From Nocardia brasiliensis (GTDB lineage: Bacteria; Actinomycetota; Actinomycetes; Mycobacteriales; Mycobacteriaceae): a stretch of DNA of 64,000 nucleotides. The notes beneath the pieces were generated by a model. The model made no database searches and was not told where the DNA came from. It was given only the letters and a program-made list of their open reading frames with translations. Location of the stretch: the NCBI RefSeq assembly GCF_011801125.1, contig NZ_CP046171.1, positions 2,542,001 through 2,606,000 of the forward strand. Reading direction: 5' to 3'. A program made the position numbers and the translations under genes. Of this stretch, positions 46,021-54,942 are shown piece after piece (the first letter of the stretch is position 1; the number at the start of each line of letters is the position of its first letter).

Positions 46021-47298
46021 GTGGCACTGACACCTGACGAGATCACCGCCATCGACGCCGAACACGTCTGGCACCCCTACGGCGGATTTCCGGCGACCAC
46101 CGAACCGCTGGTGGTGTCCGAGGCGGCCGGCGCCCGGCTGACCCTGGCCGACGGCCGGGTGCTGGTCGACGGGATGAGCTCGTGGTGGGCGGTCATCCAC
46201 GGCTACCGCAACCCCGTGCTCGATGCCGCGCTCGTGGCGCAATCCCAGCGGATGAGCCATGTGATGTTCGGCGGGCTCACCCACGAACCGGCCGCGCGCC
46301 TGGCCGAACTGCTCGTCCAGATCACCCCCGCCGGGCTGGACAAGGTGTTCCTCTGTGATTCCGGCTCGGTCGCCGTCGAGGTCGCGGTCAAGATGTGCCT
46401 GCAGTACTGGCGCAGCCAGCAGCGGCCCGCGAAGCGCAGGCTGCTCACCTGGCGCGGCGGGTACCACGGCGACACCTTCACCCCGATGAGCGTGTGCGAC
46501 CCCGCGGGAGGCATGCACGCGCTGTGGACCGACGTGCTGGTCGATCAGGTCTTCGCGCCGATGCCGCCGCGCGACTACGAGCCGGAGTACGTGGCGGAGC
46601 TGGCGCGGCTGATCGGCGCGCACGCCGACGAGCTCGCCGCGGTCATCGTGGAACCGATCGTGCAGGGCGCGGGCGGCATGCGCTGGCATCATCCGCGTTA
46701 TCTGACCGAGCTGCGCAGGCTGTGCGACGAACACGGCGTGCTGCTCGTCTTCGACGAGATCGCGACCGGATTCGGCCGCACCGGAACGCTTTTCGCGGCC
46801 GATCAGGTCGGCGTGAGCCCGGACGTGCTGTGCGTCGGAAAGTCGCTGACCGGTGGGTATCTCACGCTGGCCGCCGCGCTGTGCACCGCGCGGATCGCCG
46901 AGACCATCAGCGCGGGCCACGGCGGGCTGATGCACGGGCCGACCTTCATGGGCAATCCGCTGGCCTGCGCGGTCGCGGTCGCCTCGATCGAGCTGCTGCG
47001 CGCGCGGGACTGGCGCGGCGAGGTGGCGCGGATCGCGGACGAGCTCGCCGCGGGCCTCGCGCCGGTGCGCGAGCTGCCCGGCGTCGTCGACGTGCGGGTG
47101 CTCGGCGCGATCGGCGTGATCGAACTGGACCGGCCGGTGGACATGCGCACTGCGACCGACGCGGCGGTGGCGGCCGGGGCGTGGCTGCGGCCGTTCCGGA
47201 ACCTGATCTACACAATGCCGCCGTTCATCAGCACCACCGAGGAGGTCGCGACGATCACCGCGGGGATGCGGGCGGCCGTCGCGGCGCAGGTTCGCTGA
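46021..47298 (+). CDS. bioA: Adenosylmethionine-8-amino-7-oxononanoate aminotransferase
   Basis: The 425-residue PLP enzyme transfers an amino group from S-adenosylmethionine to KAPA, giving DAPA in biotin synthesis. BioA hallmarks are [18 protein letters not shown] at the N-terminus, [16 protein letters not shown] near residue 48, the class III aminotransferase stretch [29 protein letters not shown] near 245 and the PLP Lys in [18 protein letters not shown] near 280. The GTG start is preceded by GAGG at 6 nt. It is followed, after a 134-bp gap with its own BioQ box, by bioF, so bioA and bioF-bioD are separate but co-regulated units. Confidence 0.95.
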   Translation: MALTPDEITAIDAEHVWHPYGGFPATTEPLVVSEAAGARLTLADGRVLVDGMSSWWAVIHGYRNPVLDAALVAQSQRMSHVMFGGLTHEPAARLAELLVQITPAGLDKVFLCDSGSVAVEVAVKMCLQYWRSQQRPAKRRLLTWRGGYHGDTFTPMSVCDPAGGMHALWTDVLVDQVFAPMPPRDYEPEYVAELARLIGAHADELAAVIVEPIVQGAGGMRWHHPRYLTELRRLCDEHGVLLVFDEIATGFGRTGTLFAADQVGVSPDVLCVGKSLTGGYLTLAAALCTARIAETISAGHGGLMHGPTFMGNPLACAVAVASIELLRARDWRGEVARIADELAAGLAPVRELPGVVDVRVLGAIGVIELDRPVDMRTATDAAVAAGAWLRPFRNLIYTMPPFISTTEEVATITAGMRAAVAAQVR

Positions 47299-47400
47299 GG
47301 TCTCGGGCGACGAGCCCGCGCCGCGCTGTCTCGTCGGCGATGGTGGGGGCTCGCGAAGGGGGTGGTGCGCCGGGGAATGCCCGAGTCGTCCGCGTGTGCG

Positions 47401-47424
47401 ACTTGAACGGCGTTCAAGTATGCT
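47401..47424 (+). promoter_or_regulatory. BioQ box and leaderless promoter of bioF
   Basis: ACTTGAAC-GGC-GTTCAAGT (47401-47419), 8-bp arms, is the most symmetric of the three boxes here. It abuts TATGCT (47419-47424), which lies 8 nt before GTG 47433. The box therefore fills the -10/-35 spacer, unlike the bioA and bioB sites. Confidence 0.8.
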
Positions 47425-47432
47425 GCGGAGCT

Positions 47433-48587
47433 GTGACTATCGATCCGTTGAGCTGGTTGGACGAGCGTGCTTCGGCGCGGGTGGCCGCTGGGTTGCGCCG
47501 GGAACTGCGGCCGCGGGCGGCGCACTCGCCCGCGATCGACCTCGCCTCGAACGACTACCTGGGGCTGGTGCGCCACCCCGAGGTGATCGACGCCGCGGTG
47601 GCCGCGGTGCGCCGGTGGGGCGCGGGGGCCACCGGCTCCCGGCTCGTCACCGGGACCACCGCCGCGCATGCCGAGCTCGAGGCGGACCTCGCCGAATTCG
47701 TCGGCGCCGAAGCGGGATTGGTGTTCGCCTCCGGCTACGCCGCCAACCTCGGTGTGGTCACCGCGCTGGCCGGGCGTGGGGCCCTTGTGGTTTCGGACGC
47801 GGGCAGCCATGCCTCGCTGGTGGACGCGTGCCGCTTGTCGCGGGCCAGGGTGGCGGTCGCCGAGCACCGCGATGTCGACGCCGTCGACCGGCTGCTCGCC
47901 GCGCGCACCGAGGAACGGGCGCTGGTGCTCACCGACTCGGTGTTCAGCGCCGACGGAGATCTCGCGCCACTGGTCGAGCTGCACCGGGTCACCCGCGCGC
48001 GGGGCGCGGTGCTGGTCGTGGACGAGGCGCACGGCCTCGGCGTGCGTGGCGCCGGAGGTCGCGGCTTGGTGCACGAACTCGGGCTGGCCGGTCAACCGGA
48101 TCTGGTGATCACCGCGACGCTGTCGAAAGCCCTTGCCGCGCAAGGCGGCGTGGTGCTCGCCGCCGAGCGGGTCCGCGCCCACCTGGTGGACGCTGCCCGC
48201 ACCTTCATCTTCGACACCGGCCTCGCGCCCGCCGCCGTCGGCGCGGCCCATGCCGCACTCGGCGTGCTGCGCCGCGAACCCGAGCTGGCCACCCGCGTGC
48301 TCGAGCGCGCCGCCGACATCGCCCGCATCGCCGCGGTGCCCGCCCCCGCGTCGGCGGTCGTCTCGGTGGTGCTCGGCAAGGCGCAGGTGGCCTTCGAGGC
48401 GGCCCAGCAATGCCGAGCCCGCGGGTTGGACGTCGGCTGTTTCCGCCCGCCGTCGGTGCCGGAAGGGACCTCCCGCCTGCGCCTCACCGCCCGTGCCAAT
48501 CTGACGCCGGACGAGATCGCCGCCATCGCAACGGTTCTCGGTGCGGTACTGGCCGATGCCCAGGCGCCGGAGCTGGCGCACACGTAA
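47433..48587 (+). CDS. bioF: 8-amino-7-oxononanoate synthase
   Basis: The 384-residue PLP enzyme condenses pimeloyl thioester with alanine to make KAPA, the first step of the ring-forming branch of biotin synthesis. Motifs are [18 protein letters not shown] near residue 36, [27 protein letters not shown] near 62, [19 protein letters not shown] near 195, and the PLP Lys in [15 protein letters not shown] near 232. The GTG start fits a leaderless promoter within the BioQ box region, with CGGAG also just upstream. bioD follows after 71 bp. Confidence 0.94.
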   Translation: MTIDPLSWLDERASARVAAGLRRELRPRAAHSPAIDLASNDYLGLVRHPEVIDAAVAAVRRWGAGATGSRLVTGTTAAHAELEADLAEFVGAEAGLVFASGYAANLGVVTALAGRGALVVSDAGSHASLVDACRLSRARVAVAEHRDVDAVDRLLAARTEERALVLTDSVFSADGDLAPLVELHRVTRARGAVLVVDEAHGLGVRGAGGRGLVHELGLAGQPDLVITATLSKALAAQGGVVLAAERVRAHLVDAARTFIFDTGLAPAAVGAAHAALGVLRREPELATRVLERAADIARIAAVPAPASAVVSVVLGKAQVAFEAAQQCRARGLDVGCFRPPSVPEGTSRLRLTARANLTPDEIAAIATVLGAVLADAQAPELAHT

Positions 48588-48658
48588 GCGAACAACAGTG
48601 CCCCGCTGTGCCGCGCACCCGGCGGCGGCGCGGGTGCGGGTCGATGGCAGGAGCGATT

Positions 48659-49333
48659 GTGGGTGTTTTGCTGATCACCGGGACGTCCACCGACGTCGGC
48701 AAGACGGTGGTGACCGCGGCCGTCGCGGCGGTGGCGCTTGCGCAAGGGAAAACCGTCGCGGTGTGCAAACCCGGGCAGACCGGCGTCGCCCCGGGGGAAC
48801 CGGGCGACCTCGCGGCGATCGAGCGGCTCAGCGGCGTCCAGCGGACCGTCGAATTCGCCAGGTACCCAGACCCTTTGGCACCCGACACCGCGGCGCGGCG
48901 CGCCGGGCTGCCGGAACTGACCCTGGCCGAAACCGTCGCGGGCATCGCCGAACTCGGCGACGCCGATCTCGTTCTGGTGGAGGGCGCGGGCGGGCTGCTG
49001 GTGCGGCTCGGTGATTTCACCCTGCTCGACCTGGCCGAAAAGCTCGACGCGCCGGTGCTGGTGGTGGTCGCGGCCGGACTCGGCACACTCAATCACACCG
49101 AATTGACCACCCGCGCATTGCATGCCGCAGGCGTGCGCTGTGCGGGCGTGGTGATCGGCGCCTGGCCCGCCGAACCCGACCTCGCCATGCGATGCAATCG
49201 GGTTGATCTGCCGCGCCACACCGGCGTGGAAGTGGTCGGCGTGGTGCCCGCCGGCGCGGGTTCCTGGCCGCGCGTGAGTTTCACCAGCGCGGCGCCCTCG
49301 TGGTTCGACCCGGCGTGGTCACCGTTGGCCTGA
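48659..49333 (+). CDS. bioD: Dethiobiotin synthetase
   Basis: The 224-residue enzyme uses ATP and CO2 to close the ureido ring of DAPA to dethiobiotin. The P-loop [18 protein letters not shown] is at the N-terminus. The substrate Lys is in [10 protein letters not shown], acid residues in [13 protein letters not shown], and the [14 protein letters not shown] glycine loop is near residue 107. GTG 48659 is chosen for its AGGAG site 5 nt upstream; ATG 48644 is an upstream in-frame alternative. It is the last gene of the bioF-bioD unit and is convergent with the cobalamin transporter genes. Confidence 0.94.
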   Translation: MGVLLITGTSTDVGKTVVTAAVAAVALAQGKTVAVCKPGQTGVAPGEPGDLAAIERLSGVQRTVEFARYPDPLAPDTAARRAGLPELTLAETVAGIAELGDADLVLVEGAGGLLVRLGDFTLLDLAEKLDAPVLVVVAAGLGTLNHTELTTRALHAAGVRCAGVVIGAWPAEPDLAMRCNRVDLPRHTGVEVVGVVPAGAGSWPRVSFTSAAPSWFDPAWSPLA

Positions 49334-49392
49334 CCGTCGCGCGCCCCTGCGGATTTCGGGCACCCGGCGCGGCAAGCCGCAACGAGTGCCGG

Positions 49393-50418
49393 TCAGCGCA
49401 GCGCGTCGTCGGCCTGTGGCTCGATCGCGGACGCGGGGACCAGGTCCCATTGCTCGAGCTGCTTGCGGATCTGTTCCGCGGCATCGATATTCAGCGGTCC
49501 GCTGGTCCACATGGCGTAGGGGAGATTGAGGAAGCGGCCGTCCCTGACGGCGCGCAGCTGGTTGATCCCCGGCTTGGCGCGCAACGCGTCGAGCTTCTGC
49601 GCAAAGGTCTGTGGCGGGTAGTCGACGAACATGATGGCGTCGGGGTCCGCGGCGGCGAGCCGCTCCCAGGACACCCGCGTCCAGGTGTCGGGGACGTCGC
49701 TGAGCGCGTTGCGCCCGCCCGCCGCCTCCAGGATCGCTTGGGGCGCACCGAAACTACCGCTGGACATCAGCGAGTCGGTGGCGCTGTCGAACAGGAAGAT
49801 GGTCGGGGTGCGCTCGGCCCGCGGCGCGGCGCGTAACGCGGCGAGGCGCCGATCCAGGTCGGCGTTGAGTTCGGTGGCGCGCTCGGTGCGGCCGGTGATC
49901 GCGCCGAGGTTGGCGAGGTCGGTGCGCAGCGCCGTCCACGGCTCGACGATGCCGCGCGGCTTCTCGCCGTCGCGTTGGCGGCAGCTCTCGGTGAGCGTGT
50001 AGGCCGCGATGCCCGCCTTCCGCAACGAATCCGGGGTGAGGTTCTTCGCCTCGTCGTAGCCGTAGCTCCAACCGGCCACCATTACGTCGGGGCCCTGCGC
50101 CAACACGGTCTCTCGCGACGGATACTCGGGTGCAACGGATTTCAACTTATCGACGGCGGGGCCGTAGTGCCTGCGCAGCGTGTCCGCGTCCCGCTGCACG
50201 CTGGAGACCGCGACCGTCTGGTCCTGCGCGCCCAGCGCGAGCACCATCGAGATCAGATTGCCGTCATTGACGAACAGTCGCTGTGCGGGGGAGGGAAAGC
50301 GCACGTCCGCATCGCAATTGCGCACCGTCAGATCGCCGCTCGCGGACCTGTCGGCGGCGCACCCGGCCACCGTCGCGGCCAGCGCCAGCGCCAGCAGTAC
50401 GCGCAACCCGTGTCTCAT
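49393..50418 (-). CDS. ABC importer substrate-binding lipoprotein (corrinoid type)
   Basis: The 341-residue precursor starts MRHGLRVLLALALAATVAGC, a lipoprotein signal with lipobox VAGC. It has the two-lobe class III binding-protein fold of BtuF/FecB proteins (NDGNLISMVLALGAQDQTVAVSS, LAQGPDVMVAGWSYGYDEAKN, FVDYPPQTFAQKLDALRAKPGINQLRAVRDGRFLNLPY). It is the third gene after the permease and ATPase. The operon is preceded by a cobalamin riboswitch, so vitamin B12 or another corrinoid is the likely ligand. Some actinobacterial relatives have been annotated as F420-0 transport proteins, so that remains an alternative. Confidence 0.88.
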   Translation of the reverse strand: MRHGLRVLLALALAATVAGCAADRSASGDLTVRNCDADVRFPSPAQRLFVNDGNLISMVLALGAQDQTVAVSSVQRDADTLRRHYGPAVDKLKSVAPEYPSRETVLAQGPDVMVAGWSYGYDEAKNLTPDSLRKAGIAAYTLTESCRQRDGEKPRGIVEPWTALRTDLANLGAITGRTERATELNADLDRRLAALRAAPRAERTPTIFLFDSATDSLMSSGSFGAPQAILEAAGGRNALSDVPDTWTRVSWERLAAADPDAIMFVDYPPQTFAQKLDALRAKPGINQLRAVRDGRFLNLPYAMWTSGPLNIDAAEQIRKQLEQWDLVPASAIEPQADDALR

Positions 50419-50465
50419 CCGTCTCCCTCTCGTCGTTCGCCGATAGTTCCGAAAAGTTCTGCCGC

Positions 50466-51341
50466 TCATGGGACACGCGGGGTGATGAGCAGGTGGGGGT
50501 GGCCGGTGTGCGGGTGGGGAACCCGTAGCGCCCGCACGCCGAAGACGGCTTCGACGATGTCGGGGGCCAGTGCGGTGGCCGGTGGCGCCAGCGGGTGGGC
50601 GGTGCCGTTGTGCAAGACCAGGATTCGGTCGCAGTAGCGGTCGGCCAAGGTGAGGTCGTGCAGCGCCGCGACCACGGTGCGGTTCAGGGTGCGGGCCAGC
50701 GCGAGCAGTTCCAGGCTGTGCGTGATGTCCAGATGGTTGGTCGGCTCGTCCAGCAGCAGCACGGGCGTGTCCTGGACCAGGGCGCGCGCCAGCAGCACGC
50801 GCTGCCGCTCGCCGCCGGAAAGGTGATGCACCGGACGGTCGGCGAAGCCCGCCAGATCGACGGTGGCCAGCGCCTGTTCGATCACCTGCTGTTCGCGTGG
50901 TGACCCGGCGCCCCACGGCGGCAGGTAGGGGGTGCGCCCGAGCGCCACCACCTCACCGGCGCGCAGGTCGGCGGGCGGCCGCTCGTCTTGCGCCACCGAC
51001 GCCACCGCCCTGGCGCGCCTACGTGCCGACAACCCGTGCAGCACTTGGCCGTCCACGAGCACCCGGCCGCGTACCGGCTTGCGTACCCCTGCGAGCACCT
51101 GCAGCAGGGTGGTCTTGCCGGTGCCGTTCGGCCCGACGATCCCGATCGTCTCACCGGCCCGCACCGTGAAACTCACCTCGGACAACACCGTTCGCCTGCC
51201 CGCCGCGCAGGCGAGCTCCTCGACGGTCAGTGTCGCGGCCGCACCGCCGCTTTCGGCCGTTGCCTGGTTTTCGTCCGGTAGTGCCGCGCCGTCCTGCCGG
51301 ACCGTTTCCTTCGTCTCGACCGGGCCGCCGTGCCGGTTCAC
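50466..51341 (-). CDS. ABC importer ATP-binding protein (corrinoid type)
   Basis: The 291-residue ATPase has Walker A GIVGPNGTGKTTLLQVLAG near residue 70, Q-loop VASVAQDERPPADLRAGEVV, signature HHLSGGERQRVLLARALVQ near 165, Walker B PVLLLDEPTNHLD and the H-loop AALHDLTLADRYCDRI. This is the FecE/BtuD pattern. About 40 N-terminal residues precede the domain and are rich in Glu, Gln and Ala. GTG 51341 overlaps the permease stop (GTGA), so the two are coupled. Confidence 0.9.
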   Translation of the reverse strand: MNRHGGPVETKETVRQDGAALPDENQATAESGGAAATLTVEELACAAGRRTVLSEVSFTVRAGETIGIVGPNGTGKTTLLQVLAGVRKPVRGRVLVDGQVLHGLSARRRARAVASVAQDERPPADLRAGEVVALGRTPYLPPWGAGSPREQQVIEQALATVDLAGFADRPVHHLSGGERQRVLLARALVQDTPVLLLDEPTNHLDITHSLELLALARTLNRTVVAALHDLTLADRYCDRILVLHNGTAHPLAPPATALAPDIVEAVFGVRALRVPHPHTGHPHLLITPRVP

Positions 51342-52369
51342 GATTCCCCGAAGCGGTAGCGGCGGCGGCCCATCAGGATCAGGAAGACGGGCGCGCCGAT
51401 GAGGCCGGTGAGCACGCCGACGGGGATCTCGGTGGGCCGCACGATGACCCGGGTGCAGGCGTCGGCGACCACGAGGAACAGGGCGCCGCAGAGCGCGCAC
51501 GCGGGCAGCAGGCTGCGGTGCCGCGGGCCGACCAGCAGGCGGGTGGCGTGCGGTACGACCAACCCGACGAAGCCGATGCCGCCCGACACCGCGACGAGCA
51601 CACCGACGAGCACCGCGAGCAATACGAACAGGCCGATCCGGAGCTCCTTGACCGGAACACCCAGCGAGGCGGCGGTATCCGCGCCGACGGTCAGCGCGTC
51701 CAGCCACCCGCCGGTGACCAGCAGCATCAGGCCCGCGATGGCGACCACGCTGAGCGGCAACGCGATTCGGGTCCAATCGGCCCCGGCGAGACTGCCGAGC
51801 AGCCAGAACAGCACGGACTGGGCGGCGGCCGGATCGGGGCGCCGGAAGATCAGGTAGCTGCTCAGCGCGGCGAACGCGGAGCCGAGCACGGTGCCGGTGA
51901 GCACCAGTCGCAGCGGCGTGAGTCCGCCCTGCGCCACGGCGATCAGGAACACCAGCGCCGCCGCGACGAACGCGCCGACCAGCGCGCCGCCCGAGAGCGC
52001 CCACACGCCGGCCCCGGCGAAGAGCCCGGAGGTGATGACGGCGGCCGCGCCGACGCCCGCGCCCGAGGACACCCCCAGCAGGTACGGATCGGCGAGCGGA
52101 TTGCGCACCAGCGTCTGCATCGCGGTGCCCGCCAGCGCGAGGCCGGCCCCGACGATGGCGGCGAGCACGGTGCGCGGCACCCGCAGCTGCCACACGATGG
52201 TGTCGAGCCCGAAGTCGGTGGGCGCCTGCCCGGTGAGCCGGCGTCCCAGCACCTCGACGACCGTGGCGACCGGCAGATTCTCCGCGCCGAATCCGGTCGC
52301 GAGGATCATGGCGCAGACGAGCAACCCGCCGAGGACGGGCAGCACGATCGCCGTGCGGGCACGGTTCAT
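51338..52369 (-). CDS. ABC importer permease, FecCD/BtuC family (corrinoid type)
   Basis: The 343-residue membrane protein has the FecCD pattern of about ten TM helices. Hallmarks include VWQLRVPRTVLAAIVGAGLALAGTAMQTLVRNPLADPYLLGVSSGAGVGAAAVI near residues 65-115 and GGIGFVGLVVPHATRLLVGPRHRSLLPACAL near 265. It is the first gene of the permease - ATPase - binding-protein operon. The leader upstream contains a cobalamin riboswitch, with GTGGAG about 8 nt before the ATG as the likely controlled ribosome-binding site. Confidence 0.92.
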   Translation of the reverse strand: MNRARTAIVLPVLGGLLVCAMILATGFGAENLPVATVVEVLGRRLTGQAPTDFGLDTIVWQLRVPRTVLAAIVGAGLALAGTAMQTLVRNPLADPYLLGVSSGAGVGAAAVITSGLFAGAGVWALSGGALVGAFVAAALVFLIAVAQGGLTPLRLVLTGTVLGSAFAALSSYLIFRRPDPAAAQSVLFWLLGSLAGADWTRIALPLSVVAIAGLMLLVTGGWLDALTVGADTAASLGVPVKELRIGLFVLLAVLVGVLVAVSGGIGFVGLVVPHATRLLVGPRHRSLLPACALCGALFLVVADACTRVIVRPTEIPVGVLTGLIGAPVFLILMGRRRYRFGES

Positions 52370-52404
52370 CGGCGTTGCTCCACAGGCAAGTCGCGGCCTC
52401 TCCA

Positions 52405-52505
52405 GAGTTGCGTGGCAGGGGAGGTCTGACTCTCGCCGTGGTGGCGATCACAGTGGCGCGACCGTACCGGATTCACACCGGTTTCCCGCACCTGCCAGGT
52501 AGGAC
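52405..52505 (-). ncRNA. Cobalamin (B12) riboswitch
   Basis: Read on the minus strand, the leader of the ABC operon has the conserved order of the cobalamin aptamer. It starts with a P1-like arm GGCAGG (52496-52491), followed by GGGAAACCGGTGTGAATCC, then the B12 box GCGCCACTGTGA (near 52459-52448). The closing arm CCTGCC (52419-52414) completes the core. It ends about 44 nt before the permease start, close enough to mask the ribosome-binding site when cobalamin is bound. Outer limits are approximate. Confidence 0.9.
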
Positions 52506-52583
52506 GGGAGAACTCTACCGGTCGGTCGGGTCCACGCCCGCGCGGGGTTGCGGGCGACGTGGCGACGGCCCGGTTCGCTTACC

Positions 52584-52589
52584 TACAGT
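52584..52589 (+). promoter_or_regulatory. -10 box for the alpha/beta hydrolase gene
   Basis: TACAGT is followed by 7 nt and ATG 52597. The intervening GGGGAGG would be too close to serve as a normal ribosome-binding site, so a leaderless start is likely. Confidence 0.35.
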
Positions 52590-52596
52590 GGGGAGG

Positions 52597-53766
52597 ATGT
52601 CGCCGTTCGAAGACCGGCACCCGTCCACCGTCGCGGACTGGGACGACGCGCGACGCAAAGCCCGGTTACGGGAAACGAACCCGTGGCACGAGTGGAAGAC
52701 GTTGCGCCGGACCAAGTCGGCGGTGGTGCGGGTGCTCGTACTGTTCGTCGCCGTGCTGGTCTGCTACGCGCAGTACCTGACCTTCGACGTGAAACCGGAG
52801 GCGGCGCGGCTCGCGCGCACCGACCCCGCGATCCTGCCCGTGGCGGCCCCGGCCGACCCGCGCGACTGGGACACCGTGGTGGTCGACATGGTCGGCCTCG
52901 GCAACCTCGACGCCGGCGCGACCGCCGCGGCGCTGCCTTCGCTGCGACGGATGGGCGTGGTGTGGGCGATCCGCTACGACAACGAAGGCATCGACACCAA
53001 GGTCATCGCCGATCTGATCGTGCGTGCCGCCGAACTGTCCGGGCTGAAGAACGTCGTGCTGGTCGGGCACAGCATGGGCGGGGTGATCGCGCTGGAGGTC
53101 GCCAAGCACCTGCACCTCGACAGCGACCGCAGGCTGGTCGGGGTGATCTTGGACTGCACCCCGGTGGACCTGGACGCGGTCCGGCCGGAGAGCCGGGGCC
53201 GGGGCGAGGATATGGTGCGCTGGATGCGCTGGCTGCCCGGCGCGCGCGAGAGCAGGCTGCTGCGGCTGGCGGTGGAAACCTATGCGCGGCGCGACCGTTT
53301 CGTCTCGCACGGTGGTGGCGGCACGCCGCCTGGCATCCGGTTCGAACGGTTGCGTGCGGTGCTCGACGAGGTGCTGCGGGAGAAGATCTTCTCGCGCAAC
53401 GCGGCGAGCAACGGTCTGATCGAGGCGCAGTTCACCGCGATCGTGGCGGGCGGCGCGACGAACGATCTGCGCGCCCTGGCCGGGCCGACGCACGGAAAGA
53501 CCCGCCCCGCAGTCGTATTCATCCGGCCGAGGGATGCGAGCCGCGATCGTGTGGTCGATGTCGAGTACTCGCACCGGGTGCTGATCGATCAGGTGGGTGG
53601 CGTCGACGGCACGCTCTCGGTGGTGCGGGCGCGAAACACGGGGCACGCCAATCCGATGCAGCGGCCGGTGGAGTACAACACGGTGATCGAGCAGCAGGTC
53701 GTGCCGTTCATCCAGCGCTATCAGCAGCAGGTCCGCACGACGAGCGCCGCGGCCGCACCACGCTGA
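52597..53766 (+). CDS. Membrane-anchored alpha/beta hydrolase
   Basis: The 389-residue protein has ~45 basic cytoplasmic residues (EWKTLRRTKSAVVR), one TM helix (VLVLFVAVLVCYAQYLTF) and an outward alpha/beta-hydrolase domain. The nucleophile elbow NVVLVGHSMGGVIAL is near residue 152. Another conserved stretch is RLVGVILDCTPVDLDAVRPESRG. The final His candidate is in VVRARNTGHANPMQRPVEYNTVIEQQV near residue 350. Substrate is unknown. It is transcribed away from the riboswitch-controlled operon and toward the sulfur-type ABC genes, with an 84-bp gap holding a hairpin. Confidence 0.8.
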   Translation: MSPFEDRHPSTVADWDDARRKARLRETNPWHEWKTLRRTKSAVVRVLVLFVAVLVCYAQYLTFDVKPEAARLARTDPAILPVAAPADPRDWDTVVVDMVGLGNLDAGATAAALPSLRRMGVVWAIRYDNEGIDTKVIADLIVRAAELSGLKNVVLVGHSMGGVIALEVAKHLHLDSDRRLVGVILDCTPVDLDAVRPESRGRGEDMVRWMRWLPGARESRLLRLAVETYARRDRFVSHGGGGTPPGIRFERLRAVLDEVLREKIFSRNAASNGLIEAQFTAIVAGGATNDLRALAGPTHGKTRPAVVFIRPRDASRDRVVDVEYSHRVLIDQVGGVDGTLSVVRARNTGHANPMQRPVEYNTVIEQQVVPFIQRYQQQVRTTSAAAAPR

Positions 53767-53767
53767 G

Positions 53768-53835
53768 CCGGTTCGGACCAGGCTGGGCCAGTTCGAACCA
53801 GCCTGAGACAAACGGTGTTCCGGCCGGATTTGTCT
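53768..53835 (+). repeat. Tandem 20-bp repeat and inverted repeats upstream of the organosulfur operon
   Basis: Two adjacent 20-bp units (53768-53787 and 53788-53807) match at 16 of 20 positions. Within them CAGGCTGG (53779-53786) can pair with CCAGCCTG (53798-53805) as a hairpin, probably the hydrolase terminator. Next to it AGACAAA (53806-53812) and TTTGTCT (53829-53835) form another inverted repeat just before the ABC operon start, a candidate regulator site. Confidence 0.45.
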
Positions 53836-53850
53836 TGTTTGAATCCCGGT

Positions 53851-54942
53851 ATGTACCGACCACGCACGTCCTTGTTCGGCCGCCATGGCCGCACCACCGC
53901 CGCATTGCTCGCCGTGGCAACCGTTGCGACCCTCGGACTCACCGGCTGCTCGAACTCCGACAAGCCGGTCGGTCCCGTCGCCGATACGCCACTGCCCGTG
54001 GAGGTTCCGGCTGGAACCAAACTCGTCGTCGCCGACCAGCAGGAGCGGTTGCAGACCGCGCTGCGGGTGTCCGGTGAGCTGGACAAGCTGCCGTTCAAGG
54101 TGGAGTTCGCCAACTTCATCGGTGGACCCGCGATCCTGGAGGCGTTCCGCGCCGGGGCGGCCGATATCGCGCCGGTCGGTGACGTCCCGCCGATCCACGC
54201 GTTGGCCGCGGGCCAGGACGTGCCCATCGTCGCCGCCTACCAAACCAGCACCACCGCACTGAAACTCGCGGTCGCGCCCGGCAAGCAGATCAGTAAGCTG
54301 GCCGACCTCAAAGGCAAGAAGATCGCCTACGCCGAAGGCACCGCCCAGCAGGCGGCGGTGCTGCGGGCGTTGGACAGGGTGGGCCTGAAACCCGCTGACG
54401 CGCAACTGGTTCGACTGCAGCTGGCCGAGTTCCTCGACGCGGTGCGCACCGGGCAGGTTGATGTCGCCCCGCTGCTCGAGCCGAATGTCACCCGCCTGCT
54501 GCGGACTCCGGGCGCGAGCCTGATTCCCGACAGTGAGACCGACGGCATCTACGGTGGGCTCGCGTACCTGTACGCGCGGCGCGCGGTGGTCCAGGACCCG
54601 GCCAAGGCGGCCGCGACGCGCGCCCTGGTCGGCGCCTACGTCCGTGCCTACCAGTGGACCAACACGCACCAGGACGAATGGGCGCGCAAGTACTACATCG
54701 ACAACCAGAAGGTGAGCGCGGAGGATGCCGGGCGCATCGTGGACTCGCTCGGCATCCTCACCTTCCCACACCTGGACCAGCAGCTCGTGGAGCGGCAGCA
54801 GGCCACCATCGACGCCATCGACAAGGCGGGTGAGTTGCCCAGGAAGGTGCAGGCCGCCAAGGGCTTCGATCTGCGCTTCGACGCCGCGATCACCGAGGCG
54901 GTCAGCGCCAGCGGTGCCGCGCACGCACCGAAGCAACGCTGA
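53851..54942 (+). CDS. ABC importer substrate-binding lipoprotein (SsuA/TauA-like)
   Basis: The 363-residue precursor has a signal peptide (MYRPRTSLFGRHGRTTAALLAVATVATLGLTGC) ending in lipobox LTGC. The mature protein has the periplasmic-binding fold of nitrate/sulfonate/taurine binding proteins: LPFKVEFANFIGGPAILEAFRAGAADIAPVGDVPPIHALAAGQDVPIVAAYQ, then SKLADLKGKKIAYAEGTAQQAAVLRAL and VRTGQVDVAPLLEPNVTRLL. ATG 53851 is chosen over an upstream in-frame start because the signal peptide begins there. The TGATG overlap with the permease shows an operon. A downstream NtaA/DszA-type monooxygenase indicates an organosulfur substrate. Confidence 0.88.
   Translation: MYRPRTSLFGRHGRTTAALLAVATVATLGLTGCSNSDKPVGPVADTPLPVEVPAGTKLVVADQQERLQTALRVSGELDKLPFKVEFANFIGGPAILEAFRAGAADIAPVGDVPPIHALAAGQDVPIVAAYQTSTTALKLAVAPGKQISKLADLKGKKIAYAEGTAQQAAVLRALDRVGLKPADAQLVRLQLAEFLDAVRTGQVDVAPLLEPNVTRLLRTPGASLIPDSETDGIYGGLAYLYARRAVVQDPAKAAATRALVGAYVRAYQWTNTHQDEWARKYYIDNQKVSAEDAGRIVDSLGILTFPHLDQQLVERQQATIDAIDKAGELPRKVQAAKGFDLRFDAAITEAVSASGAAHAPKQR

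Noticed and set aside
45464..46033. Open frames on both strands in the treX-bioA gap
   Set aside because: No ribosome-binding sites, no family resemblance, mixed codon bias; region better explained as promoter DNA with possible relic sequence.
53768..53807. tRNA-like GGTTCGGACC/AGTTCGAACC motif
   Set aside because: It resembles a T-loop, but the flanks show a 20-bp tandem repeat and no acceptor, D or anticodon stems.
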